Shown here: positions 1-8,220 of the stretch, piece after piece
Numbering within the stretch: the stretch's first letter is position 1
Layout of the letters: every line of letters begins with the position of its first letter
Assembly (NCBI GenBank): GCA_030044325.1
Contig: JASHWA010000143.1
Span: 1-28,777, forward strand
From: Bryobacteraceae bacterium
Lineage (GTDB): Bacteria; Acidobacteriota; Terriglobia; Bryobacterales; Bryobacteraceae
Direction: 5' to 3'
DNA: 28,777 bases
Program-made: the position numbers and the translations under genes
The notes under the pieces: generated by a model
What the model was told of the DNA's origin: nothing
The model's database searches: none
Seen by the model: only the letters and a program-made list of their open reading frames with translations

Positions 1-2
1 AT

Positions 3-563
3 CTGAACCGGCTGGTGGCGAGCGGCGCCGAGATCGAATCGAGCGCGCGAAGCTGGCAGGGCAACGCCGTCCTGCTGCGCGGCGCCGACGCCACCCGCCC
101 GCTGTTTCTGCAACTGGCCGCGCGCCAACCCGCGATCATCCACCTGGCGACCCACGTCTTGACTCCGCCCGCGGGGCGTGATCAGGGGCTGATCGCCCTC
201 GGAATCGGCGCAACGGGAACGCCGGAACTGCTAACGGTGGCCGAGGTTTCAAGCATGCAGGTTCGGGGCGCGGTGGTGGTGATGAGCGGCTGCGAAACGG
301 GCGCCGGAGACGCGCGGGCGGGCGCCGGGCTGCTCGGTTTGACGCGCGCCTGGCAAACTGCGGGCGCACGCGCCATCGTTTCTACGGGGTGGCCCGTTTC
401 GGACTCGACGGGCGCGATTTTTTCAAGCTTTTACCGCTATTTGCATGACGTGCCGCCGGCCGAAGCGCTGCGCCGCAGCCAGGTGGATATGCTGCGGTCG
501 GGATCGTGGCGCGCCTCGCCCGCCTATTGGGCGGCTTATCAGGTGAGCGGAGGTGCACAATGA
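3..563 (+). CDS. CHAT-domain protein, C-terminal part (5' end outside window)
   Basis: The reading frame is open from the first bases of the window, so the true start lies upstream; a GTG at 15 is only the first internal start codon. The visible 186 residues look like the core of a CHAT (caspase/HetF-associated) cysteine peptidase. The catalytic His is in 'HLATH' (codon at 153-155) and the catalytic Cys in 'MSGCETG' (codon at 291-293). These are followed by the usual 'GLTRAW..AGARAIVSTGWPVSD' segment and a C-terminal 'PAEALRRSQVDML..' helix. CHAT domains usually follow TPR repeats, so the missing part may hold TPRs. The stop codon overlaps the start of the sigma factor gene in an ATGA arrangement, suggesting cotranslation. 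The substrate is unknown; the downstream anti-sigma factor is a candidate only by position. Confidence 0.85.
   Translation: MNRLVASGAEIESSARSWQGNAVLLRGADATRPLFLQLAARQPAIIHLATHVLTPPAGRDQGLIALGIGATGTPELLTVAEVSSMQVRGAVVVMSGCETGAGDARAGAGLLGLTRAWQTAGARAIVSTGWPVSDSTGAIFSSFYRYLHDVPPAEALRRSQVDMLRSGSWRASPAYWAAYQVSGGAQ
549..554 (+). promoter_or_regulatory. Ribosome binding site of the sigma factor gene
   Basis: GGAGGT lies inside the end of the CHAT gene, 5 bases before the ATG at 560 and 8 before the ATG at 563. It supports a start at one of these two codons rather than at the upstream in-frame GTG at 506. Confidence 0.6.
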
Positions 564-1237
564 TGAACGGCAGGCCCGCACACCCCGATTTCCTCGGCTA
601 TGAGATGGACTTCGACGATCCGTCGCCCGCCCGCTGGGAGGCGTTGAGTGTCCTGGTCGAACGCATTCGCGGCGGGGAGACGGACGGCATGGAAGAGCTG
701 TATGTACTGTTTTCAAAGGGGATACGGTTTTATCTGTGCCGCCAGTTGGGTCCTCAGGAGTTCGATGACAAGGTGCACGATACCTTCGTCCTGGTGGTCC
801 AGGCAATCCGGCGTGGAGAACTGCGCGATCCCCAGCGGCTGATGGGGTTTGTGCGCACCATCGTCCGCCGCCAGGTGGCCGCACATATCGATCGGGTAGT
901 GCATATCCGTAAGGATCATTTGGATTTAGAGACCAGCTCCCGGATTGCCGATCCCAACACGAACCCCGAGGAAGAAGCTATTTTCCGTCAGCGCGTGGAG
1001 CTGATCCGGCGCGTTCTCGACGAATTGAGCGACCGCGATCGCGAAATCCTGACTCGCTTTTATCTTCGGGAACAGGGACAGGACCAGATCTGCTCGGAAA
1101 TGAACCTGAGCGAGACGCAGTTCCGCCTGCTCAAGAGCCGGGCCAAGGCGAGATTCGGCCAATTGGGTAGGAAAAAACTGACCCACCGCGCTTTGACTGC
1201 ATTTTTCTTGAGAACTTCTGCCGGCATTTCCCACTAA
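560..1237 (+). CDS. RNA polymerase sigma factor, ECF type (sigma-70 family)
   Basis: A 225-residue sigma-70 family protein. The region 2-like helices include 'GMEELYVLFSKGIRFYLCRQLG', 'FDDKVHDTFVLVVQAIRRGELRDPQRLMGFVRTIVRRQVAAH'. After a short acidic linker, region 4 follows: 'LDELSDRDREILTRFYL' and a helix-turn-helix with 'QICSEMNLSETQFRLLKSRAKARF'. Region 3 is absent and the length fits the ECF group. The start is ATG 560 (or 563), directed by GGAGGT, and overlaps the CHAT stop. The next gene encodes a membrane anti-sigma factor, so the protein is probably held inactive at the membrane until a signal releases it. The target promoters and the ECF subgroup cannot be read from this window. Confidence 0.88.
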   Translation: MMNGRPAHPDFLGYEMDFDDPSPARWEALSVLVERIRGGETDGMEELYVLFSKGIRFYLCRQLGPQEFDDKVHDTFVLVVQAIRRGELRDPQRLMGFVRTIVRRQVAAHIDRVVHIRKDHLDLETSSRIADPNTNPEEEAIFRQRVELIRRVLDELSDRDREILTRFYLREQGQDQICSEMNLSETQFRLLKSRAKARFGQLGRKKLTHRALTAFFLRTSAGISH

Positions 1238-1271
1238 GAGACTAAGAAGTGCCAGTTCGGTACGAGGTCCT

Positions 1272-1874
1272 GTGGAAAATCACTCGACGTTTGATCGGCA
1301 TCCGCTCGAAGAAGTCTTCGACGAATACATCTTCAACCGTCTCAGCGAGGATCAGTGCGCATGTTTTGAAGAGCACCTGCTCGCGTGCCAGTCCTGCCGC
1401 CAGGAGCTTGAAAAAACCGAGCAATACATCCGCGCCTTCAAGAGCTGTGCGCTCGATTACAAAGTCGAGAAGCGCCCCGCGCGTCTGAGGCACGTCTTTG
1501 CATTTGCCGCGCTGGCGGCGGTGGCTGCGGCGGTGGCGATTGCGATTCCGTATCGTACCCATGCCGATCACAGCGTTCCGCTCGAGCTGGTATCGTTGCG
1601 CGGCGGCGCGGAGGATAGCGTGGCGCACGCACACGCGGGAGCGGGGATTGACTTTCGCATCGACTGCACGGACTTGGGCGAAACCTCGGGTCTGCGCGTG
1701 GAAGTGGTGGACGCGCTCGGCGGGGCCATATGGAGCGGCGCCGCCGTCGCGCAGACGGGCTCGAACCTGATCTCGGCGCACGTGGGGCGGAGATTCAGCG
1801 CGGGAGTTTATTGGGTACGGTTGTATTCGCCGCAGGGCGAATTGCTGCGCGAGTTCGGGGTGCGGGCGGAGTAG
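1272..1874 (+). CDS. Membrane anti-sigma factor with HxxxCxxC zinc finger
   Basis: A 200-residue protein with a cytoplasmic zinc-finger anti-sigma motif, 'EEHLLACQSCRQEL' (H-x3-C-x2-C, preceded by another Cys). One hydrophobic span lies at about residues 75-95 ('FAFAALAAVAAAVAIAIPY'). An extracytoplasmic tail of about 100 residues looks beta-rich and ends 'GVYWVRLYSPQGELLREFGV'. The architecture is that of a zf-HC2-type anti-sigma factor that binds its cognate ECF sigma factor and senses something outside the membrane. The start is GTG 1272 behind GAGG at 1264-1267 and lies 34 bases after the sigma gene. The gene ends 8 bases from the convergent metH stop, with no obvious terminator between them. 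The signal it senses is unknown. Confidence 0.82.
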   Translation: MENHSTFDRHPLEEVFDEYIFNRLSEDQCACFEEHLLACQSCRQELEKTEQYIRAFKSCALDYKVEKRPARLRHVFAFAALAAVAAAVAIAIPYRTHADHSVPLELVSLRGGAEDSVAHAHAGAGIDFRIDCTDLGETSGLRVEVVDALGGAIWSGAAVAQTGSNLISAHVGRRFSAGVYWVRLYSPQGELLREFGVRAE

Positions 1875-1882
1875 CGTTGCGT

Positions 1883-4800
1883 TTACAAAATGTCCGCCGT
1901 ATCGCTCGCTGTGAAGTAGGCGCAATCGGGATGATGGAAGACCAGGGCGCTGACGCTCGCCTCAGGGTCCATCATGAAGCCATCGGTCAGCTTCACGCCG
2001 ATCTCCTCGGGCTTCAGCAGCGCGAACAATCCTGCCTGGTCTTCGAGATGGGGGCAAGCCGGATAGCCGAAGCTGTAGCGCTTGCCGCGGTAGCGCGAGG
2101 TGAAGCGCTCCTGCATGGTCATCGTAGGCGGATCGGGAAGGCCCCAATCCTCGCGGATGCGGCGATGCAGCCACTCGGCGCAAGCTTCGGCGGTCTCGAT
2201 GGCGAGGGCTTGCAGCGCGTGCGCCAGCAGAAATTCGCCGCGCGCTTTGGCTTCTTCCGAATGCGATCGCACACACTCGCCCGCGGTCACCACGAACAGC
2301 GCGATGTGATCGCGACGGCCTTCCTCGGCATCCAGAACGTAATCGCTCAGGCACAGACCGTCGGATTTGGGCTGCCGTCCGAATTTGAACGTATGCAGCG
2401 GACTCGCCTCACCGGGGGCGAACAGACGGATCGAATTGCCGTCACGCTCGGCTTCAAGAAACTGCCACACCGCGCGAATTTTCATGAATTGTTCCGCTTG
2501 CCGCTTGACTTCCTCCACTTGATTGAAGAGTTCGATCGCTTTCGCATCGCGCTCGGCCAGCAACTTTTCGAAATGTCCCTTAAATCCGAGATGCCGGCCG
2601 TACAGCATGTAGGGATTGATGTAACTCCAGATTTCGTGAAGATCGGGGACATTGCGCACGCGGCGGTCGAGATAGGGTGCCGCGGGGATCGGGATGTCGG
2701 TGCGGACTTTCGGGCTGCGCGTGGTTCCGGCGGGTTGCACGGCGGCCTTGACCTGACCGGCCGGCGCAATCGAAGTAAACACGTGCGTGCTGATTGCGGC
2801 CCCTCGCGTGGCCGGGTCCATCAGCTCATTCATGATGCGCAGCCCGGTCATCGCGTCTTTCGCATAGAAGGTCGCATTTCCATAGGCCGGACCGATGCGC
2901 GTGGTGGTGAATTTTTCAGACAGCGCAGCGCCGCCCACCAGCAGCGGAACGTCCACGCCATGGTCCTTGAAATCCGATGCCGTGGTCACCATCTGGTGGG
3001 CGCTTTTTACCAGTAAGCCGCTCAACCCGATGGCGTCGGGCTTATGCTCGCGCCAGGCTTGAATCAGATCCTCGGGTGGAACTTTTATCCCCAGATTGAT
3101 CACCCGGTAGCCGTTATTCGACAAAATAATTTCGACTAAATTCTTGCCGATATCGTGCACATCGCCTTTCACCGTCGCGAGCACGATCTTTCCCCGCGAG
3201 CTCGATTCGCTCCTCTCCATGAACTTTTCAAGATGCGCGACCGCGGCCTTCAACGCTTCGGCCGATTGCAAGACTTCGGCGACGATCAGCTCGTTGTTGT
3301 TGAACAGCCGGCCAACCTCGCTCATTCCGGCCATCAGCGGACCATTGATGATATCGAGCGGCGCCGCGCCCTCGCCCCGTTTCAAGTCGAGATCCGGAAT
3401 CAGGCCGTCCTTGGTGCCTTCGATGATGTAATTCCCCAGGCGCTCATCGAGCGGCAATTCGGCGGCTTTTTTCTTCTCTTTTTTGCCGGCTTTGCGAAAA
3501 TGCTCGGTAATTGCGGCGATATGGTGCTGATTAATCGCGATTTTCTGCTCGCGACTCTGCTCGCGCCAGTCTTCCGGCGCCAAAATCGACGGCGGAGGCG
3601 TGTTGAACAGCAGATTTTCCGCGAGCCTGCGCTCTTCGACTGGAATCGAGGCGAAGCGCTCCAGCTTTTCTGCATTGACGATCGCCAGATCGAGCCCGGC
3701 TTTGGTCGCGTAATAAAGGAAAACCGAATTCACCACTTCGCGCGCCGCACCGGGCAGTCCGAAGGAAATGTTCGACACGCCCAGCACGGTTTTGACGTAT
3801 GGAATGTTCTGTTTGACCAGCCGGATCGCTTCGATCGTCTCGACTGCGCCGCCGATGTAATTCTCATCGCCGGTGGCGCAAGGGAAAACCAGCGGATCGA
3901 TGATGATATCTTCGGGCGCGATGCCGTATTTTCCCGTCAGCAGCCTTACGCTGCGTTCCGCTACAGCCAATTTCCGCTCGCGCGTGAACGCCTGCGCCTG
4001 AATTTTGTCTTCATCGATGGTGCCGACGATCAGCGCGGCGCCATAGGCCTTGGCGATCGGGCAGACGCGCTCGAATTTTTCCTCGCCGTCTTCGAGGTTG
4101 ACCGAATTGATGATCGATTTTCCCTGGCACCACTGGAGCGCGCACTCGACCGCCTTGGCGTCCGTCGTGTCGATCATTACCGGCGCTTTGATCTTGGGCA
4201 TCAGCTTCGCGTAGAACGGATCGATATCCTTCAACTCCTCGCGATCCGAGGATTGCAGGCAGACATCCACGATGTGCGCCCCGTTTTTCACCTGCCAGCG
4301 CGCGATCTCGCTTGCCTCTTCCCACTTTTCTTCGGCGATCATCTGCTTGAACAGACGCGAGCCGATCACGTTGGTGCGCTCGCCCACAATCAGAGGCCGG
4401 TTCGACTCTTCAGCTTCAACGAGCTCGATGCCGGAATAGTACGCTTTGTGGGACGGCGCGGGGACCGCGCGCGGGGCGTGACCGTCCGCCATCTGCGCGA
4501 TGGCGCGAATGTGCTCGGGCGTTGTTCCGCAGCAGCCGCCGACCATGTTGAGCCAGCCGTGCTTGACGAATTTCGCAAGCTGCGCGGCGAGCGATTCGGG
4601 CGTTTCCAGATACTTGTCCTCTTCGTTCGGCAATCCCGCGTTGGGATAACACGAAATCCGCGTGGACGCCATCTCGGCGAGCGAGCGGATGTGATCGGTC
4701 ATCAAATCCGGACCGGTGGCGCAGTTGAGCCCGATCGACAGCAGATCCGCATGCGCGACCGACGAGTAAAACGCATCGACGGGTTGACCGGCGAGCATCG

Positions 4801-5446
4801 CGCCCCAGCGCTCGATGGTTCCCGAAATCATCAGCGGAATGGGTGCGCCCAATTCGCGCTCCAGTTGTTTCACCGCGAATACGCCGGCTTTGATGTTGCG
4901 CGTGTCGAACCCCGTCTCGATCAGCAGAATATCCGCGCCGCCTTCCACCAGGCTGCGCGCCTGCGCGTAGTAGCTGGAGCGCATCTGGTCGAACGTCACA
5001 TCGCCGCGCAGCGTGATCGATTTGGTGGTCGGCCCGAGCGAGCCGGCGACGAAGCGCGGTTTGTGCGGCGTCGAAAATTCATCGGCCGCCTGCCGCGCGA
5101 GCCTGGCGGCAAGCACGTTCAGCTCGTGGGTTTTGTCTTCGAGCTCGAACTCGGCGAGCACGATGGGCGAGCCTTGAAAACTGTTGGTCTCGATGATGTC
5201 GGAGCCGGCCTGGAGGTAGGCGCGATGTACGCCGAGCACCCATTCGGGATGCGTGCGCGAGAGATTCTCGTTGCAGTTTTCGAGTCCAGCGCCGCCGTAA
5301 TCGGCCGCCGTGGGGTGATGCGCCTGCAGCATGGTGCCCATCGCGCCGTCGAGAATCAGAATGCGCGAAGCGAGGGCGTCCAAAAGCTGCTGGCGGCGAA
5401 GCGGGTCCACATATTTATCGTAAGCCGTGGATGCGTTCGGCTGCAC
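1883..5446 (-). CDS. metH: Cobalamin-dependent methionine synthase
   Basis: An 1187-residue, full-length MetH (E. coli about 1227) that transfers a methyl group from methyltetrahydrofolate through cobalamin to homocysteine. The N-terminal homocysteine module starts at 'ILDGAMGTMLQ' and carries the zinc cysteines C242 ('GLNCATG'), C305 and C306 ('GGCCGTTPEH'). A pterin/folate-binding module follows from about residue 355 ('VGERTNVIGSRLFK'). The B12 cap and Rossmann modules carry 'GDVHDIGKNL', with the cobalt-ligand His at 764. The C-terminal AdoMet reactivation module has 'RGKRYSFGYPACPHLEDQ'. The GTG start at 5446 is 14 bases after the response regulator stop. The Shine-Dalgarno sequence is weak, so the exact start is uncertain. 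No cobalamin or SAM riboswitch fits in the gap. Confidence 0.96.
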   Translation of the reverse strand: MQPNASTAYDKYVDPLRRQQLLDALASRILILDGAMGTMLQAHHPTAADYGGAGLENCNENLSRTHPEWVLGVHRAYLQAGSDIIETNSFQGSPIVLAEFELEDKTHELNVLAARLARQAADEFSTPHKPRFVAGSLGPTTKSITLRGDVTFDQMRSSYYAQARSLVEGGADILLIETGFDTRNIKAGVFAVKQLERELGAPIPLMISGTIERWGAMLAGQPVDAFYSSVAHADLLSIGLNCATGPDLMTDHIRSLAEMASTRISCYPNAGLPNEEDKYLETPESLAAQLAKFVKHGWLNMVGGCCGTTPEHIRAIAQMADGHAPRAVPAPSHKAYYSGIELVEAEESNRPLIVGERTNVIGSRLFKQMIAEEKWEEASEIARWQVKNGAHIVDVCLQSSDREELKDIDPFYAKLMPKIKAPVMIDTTDAKAVECALQWCQGKSIINSVNLEDGEEKFERVCPIAKAYGAALIVGTIDEDKIQAQAFTRERKLAVAERSVRLLTGKYGIAPEDIIIDPLVFPCATGDENYIGGAVETIEAIRLVKQNIPYVKTVLGVSNISFGLPGAAREVVNSVFLYYATKAGLDLAIVNAEKLERFASIPVEERRLAENLLFNTPPPSILAPEDWREQSREQKIAINQHHIAAITEHFRKAGKKEKKKAAELPLDERLGNYIIEGTKDGLIPDLDLKRGEGAAPLDIINGPLMAGMSEVGRLFNNNELIVAEVLQSAEALKAAVAHLEKFMERSESSSRGKIVLATVKGDVHDIGKNLVEIILSNNGYRVINLGIKVPPEDLIQAWREHKPDAIGLSGLLVKSAHQMVTTASDFKDHGVDVPLLVGGAALSEKFTTTRIGPAYGNATFYAKDAMTGLRIMNELMDPATRGAAISTHVFTSIAPAGQVKAAVQPAGTTRSPKVRTDIPIPAAPYLDRRVRNVPDLHEIWSYINPYMLYGRHLGFKGHFEKLLAERDAKAIELFNQVEEVKRQAEQFMKIRAVWQFLEAERDGNSIRLFAPGEASPLHTFKFGRQPKSDGLCLSDYVLDAEEGRRDHIALFVVTAGECVRSHSEEAKARGEFLLAHALQALAIETAEACAEWLHRRIREDWGLPDPPTMTMQERFTSRYRGKRYSFGYPACPHLEDQAGLFALLKPEEIGVKLTDGFMMDPEASVSALVFHHPDCAYFTASDTADIL

Positions 5447-5460
5447 GCGCGAAGACCGGC

Positions 5461-6171
5461 CTACTCCGTCGCGAGCACGCTCTTGTCTTCGGGAACTTCG
5501 GTGTTGAAGCTATACCCGAACCCCCGAACGCTGCGGATGAATGCGGTGCCCCCCTCGACTTCGATTTTCTGGCGCAGGCGCAGAATGTAAACGTCCACGG
5601 TGCGATCCGTCACCGCGCGATCGTGGCCCCAAACGGCATCGAGCAACTGTTCGCGGCTGAAAACCACGCCCGGCCTGCTCATGAGGAATTCGAGCAGGCG
5701 GAATTCGGTGGCCGTGAGCGAAATTTCGTTTCCGGAAAGATGCACGCGGCAGCGCGCGCGATCGAGCTCCAGATCGCCGCTCTTGAGGAGCTTCGAAACC
5801 GGCGGCTGGCCGCGGAAATGAATTTTGATGCGCGCAATCAGTTCACGCACGAAAAACGGCTTGACGATGTAGTCGTTGGCGCCCAGCTCGAGGCCCACGA
5901 TGCGGTCGGTTTCGGTGGCGCGCGCCGTCAGGAAGATGACCGGGATGTGCGCGAGCTCGGAGCTGGCGCGAATCGCTTTGCAGATTTCCAGACCGTCGGA
6001 ATCGGGCAGCATGATATCGAGAATAATCAGGTCCGGCCGCTCGCGCCGGCACAGTTCCAGCGCGCCTTTTCCGGTTTGCGACCCCGCCATCGCAAACCCT
6101 TCTTTTTCGAGATTGTATTGGATCAGGGAGTAGAGATCCTGGTCGTCCTCAATCAGCACGATTTTCTTCAT
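5461..6171 (-). CDS. Response regulator, OmpR/PhoB family
   Basis: A 236-residue DNA-binding response regulator. The receiver domain has the acidic pair 'IEDDQD', the phosphorylated Asp at residue 52 ('LIILDIMLPDSDG'), a switch Thr ('FLTARAT') and Lys in 'IVKPF'. The winged-helix output domain contains 'LTATEFRLLEFLMSRPG', 'VFSREQLLDAVWG' and 'RTVDVYILRLRQKIE', and ends with 'IRSVRGFGYSF'. The start is taken at ATG 6171 because the receiver fold begins exactly there; the frame extends to a TTG at 6210. No partner histidine kinase lies nearby, so it is an orphan here. It is 14 bases upstream of metH on the same strand and probably cotranscribed. What it regulates is not known; PhoB-like phosphate control is one possibility but not shown. 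Confidence 0.9.
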   Translation of the reverse strand: MKKIVLIEDDQDLYSLIQYNLEKEGFAMAGSQTGKGALELCRRERPDLIILDIMLPDSDGLEICKAIRASSELAHIPVIFLTARATETDRIVGLELGANDYIVKPFFVRELIARIKIHFRGQPPVSKLLKSGDLELDRARCRVHLSGNEISLTATEFRLLEFLMSRPGVVFSREQLLDAVWGHDRAVTDRTVDVYILRLRQKIEVEGGTAFIRSVRGFGYSFNTEVPEDKSVLATE

Positions 6172-6233
6172 ATCTACTGAAGAGAGTAACCGATGATGAG
6201 TTACGATCAAATTACAATTGCATTACTGCGCGC

Positions 6234-6842
6234 TTACTTGCCCGGGAACCCGGGCGTCGCCTTCACTTCCGCGATCTGCTTGTCATGGCGCATATTGTGC
6301 AGCGGGATGTACAGCACCCACTGGTAAGCATTCAGAGGATTGAAGATCGGGAAGGGGTGCGGCGAAATGTACTCTTTGAGCGGAAGCTGAGTTTCTTCGA
6401 CAAATTTAAGCGTCTGCGAGCGGTTTTCCTCGAACTTGGCCATGATTTCCGCGCGCGTCATCTTGCCGGTGGGCCGGATCTCCTCGGGCGCGGTCGCCTT
6501 GCCTTTGCGCTGCGCCATAACGCTGAGCAGGATCTCGGTTTTGCCTGCCGTTTTCTTCTCCCAATCCGGATCGGGCGGATTCGCGAGCGCGCGCTTTGCG
6601 GACGCGAACAGCATTTCTTCGGAAAGCACGATGTGCTCGGCGCACTCGCCCACGCTCCAGCGTTCGGGCGAAGGTTTCCAGCGCCACTGTGCGTCGGAGA
6701 GCGCGCTCACCGAATCGAGGAATTCCTTGCGCGAGTCCTGAAGATACTGAACCAGGTCGGCGCGTTCCTTGGGAGTAAGATTGGCGTCACCGGCGCAGGC
6801 CGGAATCGCGATCGCAAGCGAAAGCAGCGCGGAGAGCTTCAT
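6234..6842 (-). CDS. Exported DinB-like (DinB_2 superfamily) protein
   Basis: A 202-residue protein with an N-terminal export signal ('MKLSALLSLAIAIPACAG'). The signal could be cut by signal peptidase I, or 'IPAC' could be an imperfect lipobox. The rest resembles the DinB/YfiT four-helix metal-binding fold. Candidate metal ligands are H70 in 'WSVGECAEHIVLSEEM' and H182 and H186 in 'PLHNMRHDKQI', the typical spacing for this superfamily. Cytoplasmic relatives include bacillithiol- and mycothiol-dependent transferases, but an exported member is unlikely to use those cytoplasmic thiols, so no reaction is assigned. GGAG lies just before the ATG. The gene starts 20 bases after the accC stop on the same strand. 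Confidence 0.75.
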   Translation of the reverse strand: MKLSALLSLAIAIPACAGDANLTPKERADLVQYLQDSRKEFLDSVSALSDAQWRWKPSPERWSVGECAEHIVLSEEMLFASAKRALANPPDPDWEKKTAGKTEILLSVMAQRKGKATAPEEIRPTGKMTRAEIMAKFEENRSQTLKFVEETQLPLKEYISPHPFPIFNPLNAYQWVLYIPLHNMRHDKQIAEVKATPGFPGK

Positions 6843-6862
6843 CGCTCCAAGCTATCACATCG

Positions 6863-8218
6863 CTACTTGGCCTTTTCACCAACCCCGATGCGCGTAAGGA
6901 ATCCGGTATCGAGCTTTCCTTCCACGAAATCGGGGTGGGAGAGAATCCGCTCGTGAAGCGGAATGGACGTATAAATCCCTTCCACGACGAACATTTCGAG
7001 TGCGCGGCGCATGCGCGCGATGGCTTCGTTGCGATCGCCGCCCCAGGCGATCAGCTTCGCCACCAGCGAATCGTAATAGGGAGGAATGACGCCGTCCTGA
7101 TAGGCGGCCGTGTCCACCCGAATTCCCGCTCCGCCGGGAAGGTTCAGGCCGGTGATGCGGCCGGGCGACGGCGTGAACGTTTCCGGATGCTCGGCGTTTA
7201 CGCGGCATTCGATGGCGTGGCCGCGGAGGGTCACGCGCTCGCGCAGGATCTGGTCCAGGCGCTCACCTGCCGCGACGCGGATCTGGCTTTTTACCAGATC
7301 GACGCCGGTGATCATCTCCGTCACCGGATGCTCCACCTGAATGCGCGCGTTCACTTCGATGAAGTACAGATTTCCGCCCTGGTCCATCAAAAATTCGACG
7401 GTTCCGGCGTTGGTGTAGCCGATCTGTTTGAGCGCGTTCTTGAGTCCTTCCGAGATCCGGCAGCGGAGTTCGGGCGAAACCGCGATCGACGGCGCTTCTT
7501 CGATCAACTTCTGGTGCCGGCGCTGGATGGAGCATTCGCGCTCGCCGAAGATTTCGATGTTGCCGTGCTGATCGCCCAGGACCTGGAATTCGATATGCCG
7601 CGGATTCTCGACCAGCTTCTCCATGTACATATCGCCGCAGGAAAAGGCCGCCGACGCTTCGGACTGCGCCTGCGCAAGCAGGGAGGCGAGCTCACGTTCC
7701 TCGCGCACCACGCGCATTCCACGGCCACCCCCGCCGGCGGAAGCTTTAAGCATCACCGGGAATCCGATCTCGGTCGCGATCTCCTGGGCTTCATCCAGGC
7801 TCTTGAGAATCCCTTTCGATCCGGGAAGAATGGGTACGCCGGCTTCCTCCATCGACGCGCGCGCGATCTGCTTCAATCCCATGCGCCGGATCACCTCCGG
7901 CCGCGGCCCGATAAACGTGAGGCCGCTGGTTTCGCACACTTCAGCGAAATCGGCGTTTTCGGAAAGAAATCCATAGCCCGGATGGACCGCGTCGGCGTTG
8001 GTGATTTCCGCCGCGCTGATCACCGACGGAATATCCAGGTAGCTGCGCGAGCTTTTTGCCGGACCGATGCAGATGGCTTCGTCGGCAAAGCGCGTGTGCA
8101 GGCTGTAGCGATCGGCTTCCGAGTACACCGCGACGGTTTTGATTCCGAGATCCTTGCACGCGCAGATCACGCGCAGGGCGATCTCTCCGCGATTCGCGAT
8201 GAGAATTTTTTCGAACAT
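6863..8218 (-). CDS. accC: Acetyl-CoA carboxylase, biotin carboxylase subunit
   Basis: A 451-residue protein that carboxylates biotin on AccB using ATP and bicarbonate, the first half-reaction of malonyl-CoA synthesis. The start is ATG 8218 ('MFEKILIANRGEIALRV'); the longer frame upstream overlaps accB and is not conserved in character. The ATP-grasp features are intact: K116 in 'MGLKQIARASM', K158 and the Gly-rich loop in 'KASAGGGGRGMRVV', and the active-site block 'FIEVNARIQVEHPVTEMITG'. The length matches E. coli AccC (449). Only two bases separate it from the accB stop, so the two genes are clearly cotranscribed. The carboxyltransferase genes accA and accD are not in the window. Confidence 0.97.
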   Translation of the reverse strand: MFEKILIANRGEIALRVICACKDLGIKTVAVYSEADRYSLHTRFADEAICIGPAKSSRSYLDIPSVISAAEITNADAVHPGYGFLSENADFAEVCETSGLTFIGPRPEVIRRMGLKQIARASMEEAGVPILPGSKGILKSLDEAQEIATEIGFPVMLKASAGGGGRGMRVVREERELASLLAQAQSEASAAFSCGDMYMEKLVENPRHIEFQVLGDQHGNIEIFGERECSIQRRHQKLIEEAPSIAVSPELRCRISEGLKNALKQIGYTNAGTVEFLMDQGGNLYFIEVNARIQVEHPVTEMITGVDLVKSQIRVAAGERLDQILRERVTLRGHAIECRVNAEHPETFTPSPGRITGLNLPGGAGIRVDTAAYQDGVIPPYYDSLVAKLIAWGGDRNEAIARMRRALEMFVVEGIYTSIPLHERILSHPDFVEGKLDTGFLTRIGVGEKAK

Positions 8219-8220
8219 CG

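Noticed and set aside
1730..3016. Open frame on the plus strand over the anti-sigma 3' end and the metH 3' part
   Set aside because: It is a shadow frame from codon bias; it overlaps two well-supported genes and shows no recognisable domain or ribosome site.
5447..5460. Cobalamin or SAM riboswitch before metH
   Set aside because: Only 14 bases separate metH from the upstream gene, and no B12-box-like sequence is seen there or just before the regulator gene.
3155..5590. Very long open frame on the plus strand opposite metH
   Set aside because: It mirrors the metH frame in GC-rich DNA, has Arg/Asp-rich composition without domain features, and lies entirely over a gene with all catalytic motifs intact.
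6186..6204. GTAAC...GTTAC inverted repeat upstream of the response regulator
   Set aside because: 5-bp arms with a 9-base spacer are expected by chance and no promoter element is clearly placed next to it.
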